Part shown: positions 35,274 to 43,853 of the stretch, one piece after another
Numbering within the stretch: the stretch's first letter is position 1
Layout of the letters: every line of letters begins with the position of its first letter
Source: Litorimonas cladophorae
GTDB lineage: Bacteria > Pseudomonadota > Alphaproteobacteria > Caulobacterales > Maricaulaceae
DNA: 64,000 bases
Assembly (NCBI RefSeq): GCF_014652455.1
Contig: NZ_BMYV01000003.1
Coordinates: forward strand, 335,299 to 399,298
Reading direction: 5' to 3'
Notes under the pieces: generated by a model
Told to the model about the DNA's origin: nothing
Seen by the model: the letters and a program-made list of their open reading frames with translations, nothing else
Databases searched by the model: none
Translations under genes and position numbers: made by a program

Positions 35274-36100
35274 GTGATTTTACCTGCAACTCCACCGACG
35301 GGACGCAACTCATCGGACGTCATTGGCCCGTCGAGGCACCCAAAGCGGTCATGGCGCTCGTCCATGGATTTGGTGAACATTGCGGCCGATATGAACTGAT
35401 GGCGACCTATCTTAATGCGCATAAGATCGCCGTTGTTGGAATCGATCTGCGCGGACATGGCCGCAGTCCCGGCCCGCGCGGGGTTATCCATCATTATGAT
35501 GACTTCCGCGCCGACTTGGCTGCCCTGCTAAGCAAAACCCGAAAATTCTATGTCGACACGCCGATGGTGCTTTACGGACATTCCATGGGCGGTGGATTGG
35601 TCTTGGACCATGATTTGCAAAGATTAGATAAGATGCCGATCATCGCCAGCGCACCGTTAATTAAATTAACCGAGCCCATTCCAAAGCCAGTGCGGGTCAT
35701 CGCGAAACTGATTGGAAAAATAAACCCCAATGGCGCGATGTCTCAACCGATTGATGGGACAAAAATCTCGAATATTCCCGCTGAACAAGCCCTCTATATG
35801 GAAGATGAGCTTTGTCATGGCAGGCTAGGATTCCGCTTAGCCGAGGGTATGGTCAGCACGGGTGAAAATATTGAAGCCCGAGCAAGCGAATGGGATCGAC
35901 CTTTATTACTGCTCCATTCAGAAGCCGATCAGCTGACAGGGTTTGACGGGTCGGCGAGATTCGCGCACGCAGCGAAACAAGTGGAGTTTCACGCTTTTGA
36001 GACGCCGCAACACGAGATGCATAATGATCTATCCCGAGACGACGTTTACACCTTAATGCGCGACTTCATCCTGTCGCAGAGCGAGCCGAAAACCGCATGA
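35270..36100 (+). CDS. Alpha/beta hydrolase, monoacylglycerol-lipase type
   Basis: A 276-residue serine hydrolase. The oxyanion motif is VHGFGEHCGRYE, the nucleophile elbow GHSMGGGL, with the acid in DQLTG and the His in QHEMHND near the C-terminus, a complete triad. This matches the Hydrolase_4/monoacylglycerol lipase group; a lipid substrate is likely but unproven. It overlaps the upstream YbjQ-like gene by ATGA and the downstream ArsC-like gene by ATGA, so the four genes form one tight operon. Confidence 0.9.
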   Translation: MSDFTCNSTDGTQLIGRHWPVEAPKAVMALVHGFGEHCGRYELMATYLNAHKIAVVGIDLRGHGRSPGPRGVIHHYDDFRADLAALLSKTRKFYVDTPMVLYGHSMGGGLVLDHDLQRLDKMPIIASAPLIKLTEPIPKPVRVIAKLIGKINPNGAMSQPIDGTKISNIPAEQALYMEDELCHGRLGFRLAEGMVSTGENIEARASEWDRPLLLLHSEADQLTGFDGSARFAHAAKQVEFHAFETPQHEMHNDLSRDDVYTLMRDFILSQSEPKTA

Positions 36101-36438
36101 AAATCTATCACCTAAAAACCTGCGACACGTGCCGCAAAGCCATCAAAGCGTTGCGGGCAGCAGGTCACGACCCCGTATTACACGACGTCCGCGCCGACGG
36201 TCTGGATCGGCCCACCGTTGAAGCTCTTGAAGCCACCCTTGGGTTCGAAGCGTTGGTTAATAAGAAGAGTACAACTTGGCGTGGTTTGAGTGATGAGGTC
36301 AAATCAGGTCTATCGCGCGACACTGCGGTCGCGCTGTTGATTGAAAACCCGACACTCATGAAGCGCCCCGTCATTGAACATAACGGACGCTATACGGTCG
36401 GTTGGACAAAGGATGTGCCCGCGACTTACGGCTGTTAG
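36097..36438 (+). CDS. ArsC/Spx-family reductase-like protein
   Basis: A 113-residue thioredoxin-fold protein of the ArsC/Spx/YffB family. The N-terminal active-site loop is TCDTCRKA; the conserved cis-Pro and Arg region is RPVIEHNGRYTVGW, and the WRGLSDEV stretch follows the usual helix. The YffB branch binds glutathione or acts as a thiol reductase; arsenate reduction is not assured. It is the last gene of the YbjQ-lipase operon, overlapping the hydrolase by four bases. Confidence 0.88.
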   Translation: MKIYHLKTCDTCRKAIKALRAAGHDPVLHDVRADGLDRPTVEALEATLGFEALVNKKSTTWRGLSDEVKSGLSRDTAVALLIENPTLMKRPVIEHNGRYTVGWTKDVPATYGC

Positions 36439-36471
36439 ACGTTAGATCGTTTGTAACGACCTTCGACCAAG

Positions 36472-37437
36472 CTAACGAATGACGAGGGGCAACATATTTC
36501 CATCGGCATCATAACGGATAGGAATTTCTTTACCCGTGTCTGGATCAACGTAGTAAGGCGCGCTCTCGATAACAGAAACGGCTTCACCCGCTTGACCCGT
36601 GCGATAAGCGCCCAACTCATCATCTGTTGGCAATTCTTTGCCAAGGCGTTCTCCCATCTCAATATGTTGAGGTGCCGTTGGCGCGTTAAATGGGATGGGT
36701 TGGTTTAAAGGCACATTGGTAATCGGTGCAGGGCCTTGGGCATCATAGGAAGGCGCTTGATATGTCGGCGCTTGGGGAAGCGGACCATCTGGGGCGACCT
36801 GCAAAATGCTAGGTAACTGACGTCGTGGGGTAATGATGGCGTCGGCTTTGGCTTGCAACTCTAAGCGTTTCGAAGCGGGGAGATCTGCAATACGTGCATA
36901 AGAAATAACCTGCCGTGTACCACGTGTCGTGGCAGCAATTTCTGCGGCACGCTTTAACTCTTGATCGGTACGGGCGACGCCCATCAGATAGACAATGCCA
37001 TCATGCGTTTCGACGTTGTAGTTCCGCGCTTTCACCAGCTTGTCCGCTGTCAATCTGGCGCGAACCGACTTTTCTAAAATTCCGTCTTTTGCATTGCGAA
37101 CGAATGATTGCTTACCTTTGATCAGGACTTCATTCCCAACCTGTTGAATGCCGCGCGCTGACCACGCAATGCGGGCAGCTTCGATTTTATCTTTTTGCGT
37201 CGGAACATTCCCAGACAGAAGCACAATGCCCTCAGCGACTTCGACGTCGACACCTTTCAGGTTGAAATCCAACGCCCGTGTCATACGCGCCTCGATCACG
37301 CGGCCCGCGTTAACGTCTTTAACGGATCGCACAAAGCTACGCTCGTCTCCCTTGGTTACGCCCGCCGTCGCAACGGCGCATCCAGAGAGGGTCGCAGCCA
37401 AAAAAAGAGCAAAACTAGGGCGGATGAGATGTTTCAT
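36472..37437 (-). CDS. BON-domain lipoprotein
   Basis: A 321-residue lipoprotein (lipobox LSGC, Cys about 19). Two BON domains: about 48-110 (VEVAEGIVLLSGNVPTQKDKIEA) and 125-190 (NVETHDGIVYLMGVARTDQELK). The C-terminal 110 residues are Pro/Gln-rich. Similar to DolP/OsmY-type periplasmic proteins that bind phospholipid and help the outer-membrane barrier. Here it follows yraN and rsmI, matching the yraN-dolP neighbourhood of other proteobacteria. The ATG at MKHLIRPSF is preferred over an upstream start. Confidence 0.88.
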   Translation of the reverse strand: MKHLIRPSFALFLAATLSGCAVATAGVTKGDERSFVRSVKDVNAGRVIEARMTRALDFNLKGVDVEVAEGIVLLSGNVPTQKDKIEAARIAWSARGIQQVGNEVLIKGKQSFVRNAKDGILEKSVRARLTADKLVKARNYNVETHDGIVYLMGVARTDQELKRAAEIAATTRGTRQVISYARIADLPASKRLELQAKADAIITPRRQLPSILQVAPDGPLPQAPTYQAPSYDAQGPAPITNVPLNQPIPFNAPTAPQHIEMGERLGKELPTDDELGAYRTGQAGEAVSVIESAPYYVDPDTGKEIPIRYDADGNMLPLVIR

Positions 37438-37494
37438 AACCAGAAGTGTAAAGGAACAGGGTGAACGGAAGGTTACCCGAACTGGCACATTCTA

Positions 37495-37875
37495 TTAAAA
37501 CCCTGTAAACGCATTAGCCGTGTAATGCACGCGGGAGAAGGACGTTAACCGCCCTTCGATCACCGCCAAATCAAAGCGGATTTCGAATTCTGTGCCAAGG
37601 GTTTCAAAGTTCCGCTCGACCCAGATTTCGGCGGCTTCCATGACGCGAGAAATATTGCTGGCGGTTAAGATATCTTCTGTCTTTGAGATGCGGTCACGCT
37701 GTTTGACCTCGACAAAGGCAATCACATCTTTCTTCCGGGCGATAATGTCGACCTCGCCTTCAGGTGTTTTGAACCGTTGAGCCAGAATTCTCCAGCCGCG
37801 AAGCTTTAGCCAACGCGCCACATGGTCTTCGGCTTTACGGCTTTCGGCTTCGATTTGACGGCGGCGTTCACTCAT
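37495..37875 (-). CDS. YraN/UPF0102 endonuclease-like protein
   Basis: A 126-residue protein with the restriction-endonuclease-like core: TPEGEVDIIARKKDVIAFVEVKQR carries the Asp and Glu-x-Lys residues of the nuclease fold. The family is near-universal beside rsmI but lacks a settled function. The ATG at MSERRRQIEAES gives the normal length; a longer frame that overlaps rsmI is unlikely. It is 10 bases downstream of rsmI. Confidence 0.9.
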   Translation of the reverse strand: MSERRRQIEAESRKAEDHVARWLKLRGWRILAQRFKTPEGEVDIIARKKDVIAFVEVKQRDRISKTEDILTASNISRVMEAAEIWVERNFETLGTEFEIRFDLAVIEGRLTSFSRVHYTANAFTGF

Positions 37876-37885
37876 GCAGGCAAGT

Positions 37886-38791
37886 TCACTTTTTAAGAGA
37901 TAAAGCCAGCGCGTAGACATCGCGTTTCGCCCATCCCGACATTTCGGCGACTTGCGCACTGGCGCGTTTGACTCCGTCTTCCGGGATGATTTGCTCGAGG
38001 GCAGATTGCACGCGCGCGTCGTCCCAGCCCGTGTCTTCGCCCGGAGGGCCGACTAAAAGCACCAATTCGCCGCGCGGTTGATCGACCTCAACCGAAGCAA
38101 TCAACTCGGCAAAACTGCCCACCCGAGACTCTTCATAACGTTTCGTGAGTTCCCGGGTTAGGACCACATCCCGTTCACCCAGAACTTCGGCCATATCGGT
38201 GAGACAAGCTTTGATACGCGGACCAGTTTCGAAGAAGACGAGCGTGGCTTGCACCGATTTCAGGGCTTCGACCTCCCGTTTTCGTCCTGCGGATTTGGCG
38301 GGCAAAAACCCCGCGAAGAGGAAGCGATCACTTGGAAGCCCCGACTTCACCAAACCTGCCAAGACGGCCGACGCCCCCGGCAGCGGAAATACATTATGCC
38401 CTTGGGCCACAGCTTCGCGGACGAGCTTGAATCCTGGGTCTGACACCAACGGGGTCCCCGCATCACTGACGAGGGCTACGCTTTGCCCCTCGGCCAGCCA
38501 GCCCATGACCTGCGGGATTCGGGCTGCCGCATTATGGTCATGATAGGCGGTTAGCTGGTTTTTGAGGTCATAGGCCTCAAAGAGTTTGCCTGTCTGTCGG
38601 GTGTCCTCGGCTAAAACGCGGTCCGCTGCGCCCAAAACATCAAGGGCGCGCAAGGTGATATCGCGAAGATTGCCAATGGGCGTCGCCACGACATAGAGGC
38701 CAGGCTCCAAATGAGGTGTATCAGGCAGGCCCAATTCCCTTATCGGGTGTTGCGGGCCGGGCTGGTGCGGCTTAGAAGATGAAATAGACAC
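37886..38791 (-). CDS. rsmI: 16S rRNA (cytidine1402-2'-O)-methyltransferase
   Basis: A 301-residue SAM-dependent methyltransferase modifying C1402 of 16S rRNA. It contains GLYVVATPIGNLRDITLRAL, LAEDTRQTGKLF, the SAM-binding ALVSDAGTPLVSDPG and the FEAPRR-type region (here FFETGPRI). The start is GTG. It is divergent from the LppC-like gene across only 17 bases, and heads the rsmI-yraN-BON unit. This rsmI/lppC divergence is widespread in proteobacteria. Confidence 0.95.
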   Translation of the reverse strand: MSISSSKPHQPGPQHPIRELGLPDTPHLEPGLYVVATPIGNLRDITLRALDVLGAADRVLAEDTRQTGKLFEAYDLKNQLTAYHDHNAAARIPQVMGWLAEGQSVALVSDAGTPLVSDPGFKLVREAVAQGHNVFPLPGASAVLAGLVKSGLPSDRFLFAGFLPAKSAGRKREVEALKSVQATLVFFETGPRIKACLTDMAEVLGERDVVLTRELTKRYEESRVGSFAELIASVEVDQPRGELVLLVGPPGEDTGWDDARVQSALEQIIPEDGVKRASAQVAEMSGWAKRDVYALALSLKK

Positions 38792-38808
38792 AATGATGAT
38801 CCGCGCGA

Positions 38809-40230
38809 ATGCGTAAGAAAGTTAGACCGAACATGCCCAACCCAAATCCGTTTGGCCACTCTTTAAAAATTGCGCTCCTTTTGGCGTGTACGGCCCTTGT
38901 TTCGGCCTGTACCACCACGGGCCCCACAACCACGCAAGGCCCGGCCCCTGTCGTCCAGCGTCCCGTCGATCCGGTCGTCACGACGCCCACAGATGCGGAA
39001 ACGGAAGTTCCAGACGAAACTGAAACGGTCGTCAATGAAACACGCGCCGAAAGCACGGACATTCCCGATGAGCCAGAACGCGTACAAGCCGTTCCCGAAG
39101 GCACCTATTACAATAACCGCGATGGCCTGACCCCGCCACATATGGCTGGGCGCGACACCAAACGCCTCGCGCTTCTCTTGCCATTCTCGACGTCCTCCTC
39201 GCGCCTCGCACAAGAAGCGCAATCTATGTATCGCGCGGCTGAAATGGCCGTATTTGCGCGCGATGACACAGATGTCTTGCTGATTGCACTGGACACCAAA
39301 GGCACAGAAGACGGCGCACGTTCGGCGACCAAGGCCGCAATTTCAGCGGGGGCAGATGTCATCCTCGGGCCAATTTTGGCCAATAATGTGAAAGCGGCCA
39401 CAGCCGAGGCCCGCCGCTCCAAAACGCCTGTTATTGCATTTTCAACGGATCAAAATGTTGCGGGCAATGGCACCTATTTGCTGTCTTTCCCGCCGGAGGC
39501 CGAAGTTCAGCGCATTGTTGATTATGTCTCTAGCACAGGCACGACCCGCTTTGCCTTCCTAGGCCCTGACAGCGCCTATGGCCGCCGTGTGAAGGCCGCC
39601 TATGAAGAGCGTGTTCAACAGAACTTTGGCGAAGTCACGGCCTCCGAAACCTATCAAGGCAACGACATCAGCGTCATGCAGGCGCCTGCGCAAAAACTCG
39701 CGCGCTTCCACGCCGAAGGGGAAGCGCTCGCGCGACGAAATAATAATACGACACCGATGAGTTTTGAAGCCATTCTCCTGCCCGAAGGCGGAACCGCTTT
39801 ACGCTCCCTTGCCCCGCTGCTGCCCTATTATGATATTGATCCAGCAGACGTGCAATTTATCGGCACGTCACGTTGGGCCGATCCCGACACCGTCCGCGAA
39901 CCCGCCCTCAGCCGCGGTTTGTTCGCAGGGCCAGATAAGGACACGCAACAACCGTTCTTGGATGCCTATGATCGTACCTATGGTGAAACAGCTTCAACGC
40001 TGGCAAGCCTTGCCTATGATGCGGTGATGATGGGCGCTTATGTTGCCGATGGCGACCCGAAGAAGCGCTATGATCGCGCGGAAAATCAACAAGGCTTTTA
40101 CGGTGTAGACGGCCTTGTCAGTTTCGACGCAGACGGACGTCCAGAACGCGGCCTCGCGGTTTACCAGATCTTGAACGGACGCTTTGTTGTGGTGGACCCT
40201 GCCCCACGCACAGTAATCGGCGGGAGTTAA
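38809..40230 (+). CDS. LppC/LpoA-like penicillin-binding protein activator
   Basis: A 473-residue outer-membrane lipoprotein (lipobox VSAC, Cys about 34; an ATG eight codons later is also possible). A Thr/Pro-rich linker runs to about residue 100, then a periplasmic-binding-protein type I (ligand-binding) fold: LALLLPFSTSSSRLAQEAQSM, LILGPILAN-like VILGPILANNVKAA, TPVIAFSTDQ and FAFLGPDSAYGRRV. In E. coli the equivalent LpoA activates PBP1A. No TPR domain precedes it, as in alphaproteobacterial forms. Divergent from rsmI. Confidence 0.9.
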   Translation: MRKKVRPNMPNPNPFGHSLKIALLLACTALVSACTTTGPTTTQGPAPVVQRPVDPVVTTPTDAETEVPDETETVVNETRAESTDIPDEPERVQAVPEGTYYNNRDGLTPPHMAGRDTKRLALLLPFSTSSSRLAQEAQSMYRAAEMAVFARDDTDVLLIALDTKGTEDGARSATKAAISAGADVILGPILANNVKAATAEARRSKTPVIAFSTDQNVAGNGTYLLSFPPEAEVQRIVDYVSSTGTTRFAFLGPDSAYGRRVKAAYEERVQQNFGEVTASETYQGNDISVMQAPAQKLARFHAEGEALARRNNNTTPMSFEAILLPEGGTALRSLAPLLPYYDIDPADVQFIGTSRWADPDTVREPALSRGLFAGPDKDTQQPFLDAYDRTYGETASTLASLAYDAVMMGAYVADGDPKKRYDRAENQQGFYGVDGLVSFDADGRPERGLAVYQILNGRFVVVDPAPRTVIGGS

Positions 40231-40271
40231 GGCCCGCCTTCCGCTTTATTTTGCATTGGAACCCAACGAAC

Positions 40272-40886
40272 TCAGTGTTGACCTCTATTGTTTGGGCCCA
40301 GCATTGACCATATTTGAGCCCAATCTCCGTCGGCTTTGACGTATAAAAAGACACAGAGCGTAATAACCTGCAAGAGCGCGACAATAGCGATGAGCTGTGT
40401 CGCATATGGCCAATTTCCTGTGTCAGGTCTTTCCGGCGAAATGTCGATGTCAGTCGCACCTTGAGCCGAAACCCAGGCGATCTGACTTGCGGGCATGATG
40501 GTGCGAAGACTAGGCGCTTTGACAAATGACAATTCCACAGATTTGGCATCCCAATACCACCGCTGTTGCCATCCTTCTATGTCGGTAAAAGGCACGAAAA
40601 TAGGGCGGTGAAAAGGGGCGAGCCAGCGAATTGGTTTTAATCCGATACCATCCGAATAAACGCCGATCGTCAAAATTCCTGCATATGTCCGGGCGGGTTT
40701 ACCCTTGGCATATAGGACCATGGACCTCCGTTTCTTGACAGCAATCGGCCTTCTCCAAGACCTTCCATAGGCGCCTGCGAGCACCTCCCACTCTTCAGCG
40801 TGACGTTTGTAAATGAAGCCACAAATCGTCACGACGAAGACAGCGCCAAAAATGAAAGTGATGGTTTTTTGAATGAGGTCAGCCAA
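40272..40886 (-). CDS. Uncharacterised two-TM membrane protein
   Basis: A 204-residue protein with a TTG start preceded by GAAGG. Transmembrane helices at about residues 9-25 (ITFIFGAVFVVTICGF) and 164-182 (ATQLIAIVALLQVITLCVF). The roughly 135-residue middle part is Trp/Arg-rich with predicted beta strands. No family was recognised. It lies downstream of a second unknown membrane protein gene on the same strand, 60 bases apart; the two may be an operon. Confidence 0.6.
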   Translation of the reverse strand: MADLIQKTITFIFGAVFVVTICGFIYKRHAEEWEVLAGAYGRSWRRPIAVKKRRSMVLYAKGKPARTYAGILTIGVYSDGIGLKPIRWLAPFHRPIFVPFTDIEGWQQRWYWDAKSVELSFVKAPSLRTIMPASQIAWVSAQGATDIDISPERPDTGNWPYATQLIAIVALLQVITLCVFLYVKADGDWAQIWSMLGPNNRGQH

Positions 40887-40946
40887 TGGCTCGACCTTCG
40901 GCTTTTTGATCGGATATCCCCAAATTATGCGGCGAATTTGTCATCA

Positions 40947-41711
40947 TCACGCACCGTCTAAGTTTCTTTTTATGAAGTCGATGATGTGGAGTTCAGACGC
41001 ATCTGGATCACGCGCGTAACCCGAAGAGAATGGAGTTGTAATTCCAGCCGGTCTTTCCAAGGTTCTGTCTTCATAATAATCGACAAGCTGATCATCCGTA
41101 GGCGTGATTAGCCGCAGTTCATATTTTTTCCCAACATGAGTATTGCTCCGCAGAAAAGACGTGTTGGAGCCCTCTGCGAAAATTAAGACAGGCTCTTTCA
41201 GGTTCAATACCGCGTGAATTGAGTCGGGAAGATCGCGGCAGATTGGGATGTTTATTTTTCGCGAAAGGGTTTTCCCCGCAGAATGCGAATGGCAAAATTC
41301 GGCACGTCGATATTGCCGATAAGCTTTGGCGAGCCGATCATTCTCAACTTGCGGAAATTGAACCATGCGGCTTTCTTTTTTTATCAAATCAATATGCGAT
41401 TGATGGTAACGTCCAACCGTAACAAATTTTCTCGGCATGCGTCCGGTGAGAGAAATTCTCTCCAATTTGGCGAGCTGTTCCTGCCTTTGATCGGCTTTCC
41501 TATCCGCCTTGAAATGTTGAAACTTAATTGCCAGAAACGGGAATGAAATGATGCCAAGGCCGATGGTTAGAAGAATTGTTTTGCCGACAATCCCTCTGGA
41601 TTTGAAAGCCGTTGCGACAAAACCTAATCCAACGCTCAAAAACCCGAGATAATATAATACGGCCACCAAGAGCAGCGGAAACACCAATATCCAGAATGCT
41701 AAGTTGTCCAC
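40947..41711 (-). CDS. Uncharacterised membrane protein
   Basis: A 254-residue protein with a GTG start preceded by a good GGAGG site. N-terminal helices at about 7-30 and 35-62 (LLLVAVLYYLGFLSVGLGF and TILLTIGLGIISFPFLAIKF), followed by a basic and then mixed soluble domain with several Cys (for example AEFCHSHSAG and ICRDLPDSI). I recognise no family. It precedes the gene for another unknown membrane protein. Confidence 0.6.
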   Translation of the reverse strand: MDNLAFWILVFPLLLVAVLYYLGFLSVGLGFVATAFKSRGIVGKTILLTIGLGIISFPFLAIKFQHFKADRKADQRQEQLAKLERISLTGRMPRKFVTVGRYHQSHIDLIKKESRMVQFPQVENDRLAKAYRQYRRAEFCHSHSAGKTLSRKINIPICRDLPDSIHAVLNLKEPVLIFAEGSNTSFLRSNTHVGKKYELRLITPTDDQLVDYYEDRTLERPAGITTPFSSGYARDPDASELHIIDFIKRNLDGA

Positions 41712-42504
41712 CCGAACTGACCTCCCAGCGCCAAACCTAATATAGCTTCGTAAAAATTAACTGAATTGCAGGCTGGAATTGGTTTCCAATTCAGATGTCA
41801 CGATGTCCATATCGGCAAAACGCCAACACCCGAAAGGGTCTTTCGACCGAGGCGGGCCCTAATAATCCAGCTTATTGCGCAACCTAGATACAATCATTTC
41901 AATTGCTTATAGAAAATTTTGACAATCGTCTCCCCGTCGTCGAATTCTGCGTCATTTTAAGATGGTCTTTTCACAACGGGCGACCAAGCGTACGTTGTCT
42001 TGTTCGGTGGGAAGCGGCGCTTGTCATTGGAGTTTCGCGGGTAACGTCGTAGGATTTGGGTGGCCTAACGAGAGCTATTTGTCGCGAGACTGGATGGTAT
42101 GGCCAATTCGTCCATTTCTGTTTTCACAAAAAATAGAAATATCGAAAAATGGGCAGCCTTGGCCCAATATTCGATCCTTAATTAACAGAATTGCACCAGG
42201 AGAAAGGCGTCGTCGCGTGGGGTCTTTACAATGGAAACAGTGGGAAGGCTCAAAACTAACTTTTAATGGGTTCCACCCGAGCCTGACCACCCGCGCGAAC
42301 ACACCGTTTTACGGGCTAAAATCTTTCCCAAAGTAATTGAAAACGAAACGAAGGCAGCACGGAAATGAGGCAAAGATGCCCCGACAAATAAACCCGCGCG
42401 CGCTGCGGCGACGACTGTGAAATTTGCAGGCTGAAGATGCCTGCCAGCAAATATATCTGACGCGCGCGAAACGGCGGGCGGAGCGAAGCGTCGAAACGCG
42501 CCTA
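41712..42504. other. About 790-base gene-poor stretch
   Basis: Several overlapping open frames on both strands (for example 41962-42336 plus, 42075-42302 minus, 42263-42517 minus) have no recognisable domain, and mutually exclude each other. An imperfect hairpin (ATTTGC.AGGC / GCCT.GCAAAT) lies at 42422-42454, and a CG-rich simple-sequence patch at about 42460-42505. It could hold an RNA gene or decayed sequence, but I cannot tell. Confidence 0.35.
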
Positions 42505-42687
42505 ATGGCGACGCCAAATTACGGGCAATTGCGCCGTGCTGTTACCAATGCTGACGTTCAGATCATCATCGATGATCTGGAATTAAAGGTGACCAATGCG
42601 GAACGCTCTGCTATGGGACTGCCGCCGCTCAAGATCCTCTTCGAAAACCAAGCGCCGATAGAAGCCGGCGTTACGCATCCGTCATAA
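42505..42687 (+). CDS. Small hypothetical protein
   Basis: A possible 60-residue protein starting MATPNYGQLRRAVTNADVQI, amphipathic and charged, ending in a Pro/Glu-containing tail. It could extend upstream to a TTG at 42424 (87 residues). No clear ribosome-binding site and no recognised family. Its last 17 bases overlap the 3' end of the convergent EEP gene. The texture is protein-like, so it is listed, but it may not be real. Confidence 0.35.
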   Translation: MATPNYGQLRRAVTNADVQIIIDDLELKVTNAERSAMGLPPLKILFENQAPIEAGVTHPS

Positions 42688-43699
42688 GACCCAATTCAAT
42701 GACCAGTGGAAAATGGTCTGAACCCGAAGCATCTAGCCTTCGGACATTTTGCAGCGCGAAATGATCCGAAATAAATAGATGATCTAGCGGCCATCTTACG
42801 AGCGGGTTTTTCGCATTATAACTATTGTAAAGCCCGCGTCCCCGACGCGGATCCAACAAGCCACTGATGCGCAGGAACGCCTTGGTTGTTGAGGACCACC
42901 CGACATCATTCAAATCACCCGTCACAAGGATTGGGCTCGCATGTTGACCCGCTTCCTCGGCAATCAAGATAAGTTCCTTATCCAGATCGGCGGTGTCATC
43001 TTCGGGACGCGGCGGACGCGGGTGGACGCCGTAGAACCGCAAGGGTTCACCCTGCCCAATATCCAGATCAATCGTCAGAGACGGAATATGATCCTGTACC
43101 AAATAACGTTCATCCACCTTCAATATCGGAAATTTTGAGTAGAAAAGCATGCCATTGAAATCTTCCAGCGGCAGCAGATAAGTGTGAGGAAAGCGCGACT
43201 TGAGGACGGCGAGGCCGTCAGCCCATTTCTGATCTGTTTCAACAAGAAACACGATGTCTGGGTCATGTGTCTCGATCTTATCTAACATGGCATCAAAGCG
43301 GTCATTCTCCATCAGGACGTTGCCTACCAACAGCCGCAGAGGCATGTGACCCTGATCAGGGTTGAGCGTCGGCACCTGTTTTTGACCTAGCGATGTGAAT
43401 GGTAAAATATCTCGTAAACACAAAATGGCGCACAGGATAAAGGCGACCAAAAGCGCCAAATGCCAAGAATTTTGCAAACCATATCCTAAGATCAGGATAA
43501 GTGCCGTGATCGTCAGCAGCGCCAGCATTTGCAAACGCGCATAGGTCCAAGCCCTCAACCAGTAGGTTTGCTCTGGCATGAGGGGGATCAATGAGCCCAC
43601 GATGAGGCCGGCACTCCAAATATAAAAAACGATATCAATAATGTTCGTTCGGCCTTCTGGTAGGGAGAAGACAACCCCAAAAAGGTCAGCCAATCTCAC
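42671..43699 (-). CDS. Membrane-anchored endonuclease/exonuclease/phosphatase protein
   Basis: A 342-residue protein with three or four N-terminal transmembrane helices (about 20-105) and a C-terminal EEP domain (about 120-335). The catalytic features are visible: the N in LLVGNVLMEN, the Glu in IVFLVETD, the NGMLFYSKFP strand, VTGDLNDVGW and GSDHFPLVIEL. This is the fold of DNase I-like and phospholipase/phosphodiesterase enzymes. It faces the periplasm or cytoplasm by topology not determined here. Substrate unknown. Confidence 0.88.
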   Translation of the reverse strand: MRLADLFGVVFSLPEGRTNIIDIVFYIWSAGLIVGSLIPLMPEQTYWLRAWTYARLQMLALLTITALILILGYGLQNSWHLALLVAFILCAILCLRDILPFTSLGQKQVPTLNPDQGHMPLRLLVGNVLMENDRFDAMLDKIETHDPDIVFLVETDQKWADGLAVLKSRFPHTYLLPLEDFNGMLFYSKFPILKVDERYLVQDHIPSLTIDLDIGQGEPLRFYGVHPRPPRPEDDTADLDKELILIAEEAGQHASPILVTGDLNDVGWSSTTKAFLRISGLLDPRRGRGLYNSYNAKNPLVRWPLDHLFISDHFALQNVRRLDASGSDHFPLVIELGLMTDA

Positions 43700-43853
43700 G
43701 ATTCATGCCAAGTTTGCGGCGCCAAAGCGCCCACATACTTTTAAGGCGGCTCATTCTACCAAACCGCAAAGCCCGGAAAGGTTCCCGATCTGACCAATAA
43801 TCCTACGGCCCGTCGCTTTAGGCCGAATAGATAAAGTTCAAAAATGGCGGAGT

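Noticed and set aside
41962..42336. 124-residue plus-strand open frame
   Set aside because: No domain, no clear ribosome site, and overlapped by equally long opposite-strand frames.
42263..42517. 84-residue minus-strand open frame
   Set aside because: Overlaps the hairpin and other weak frames; texture looks like a chance frame in CG-rich sequence.
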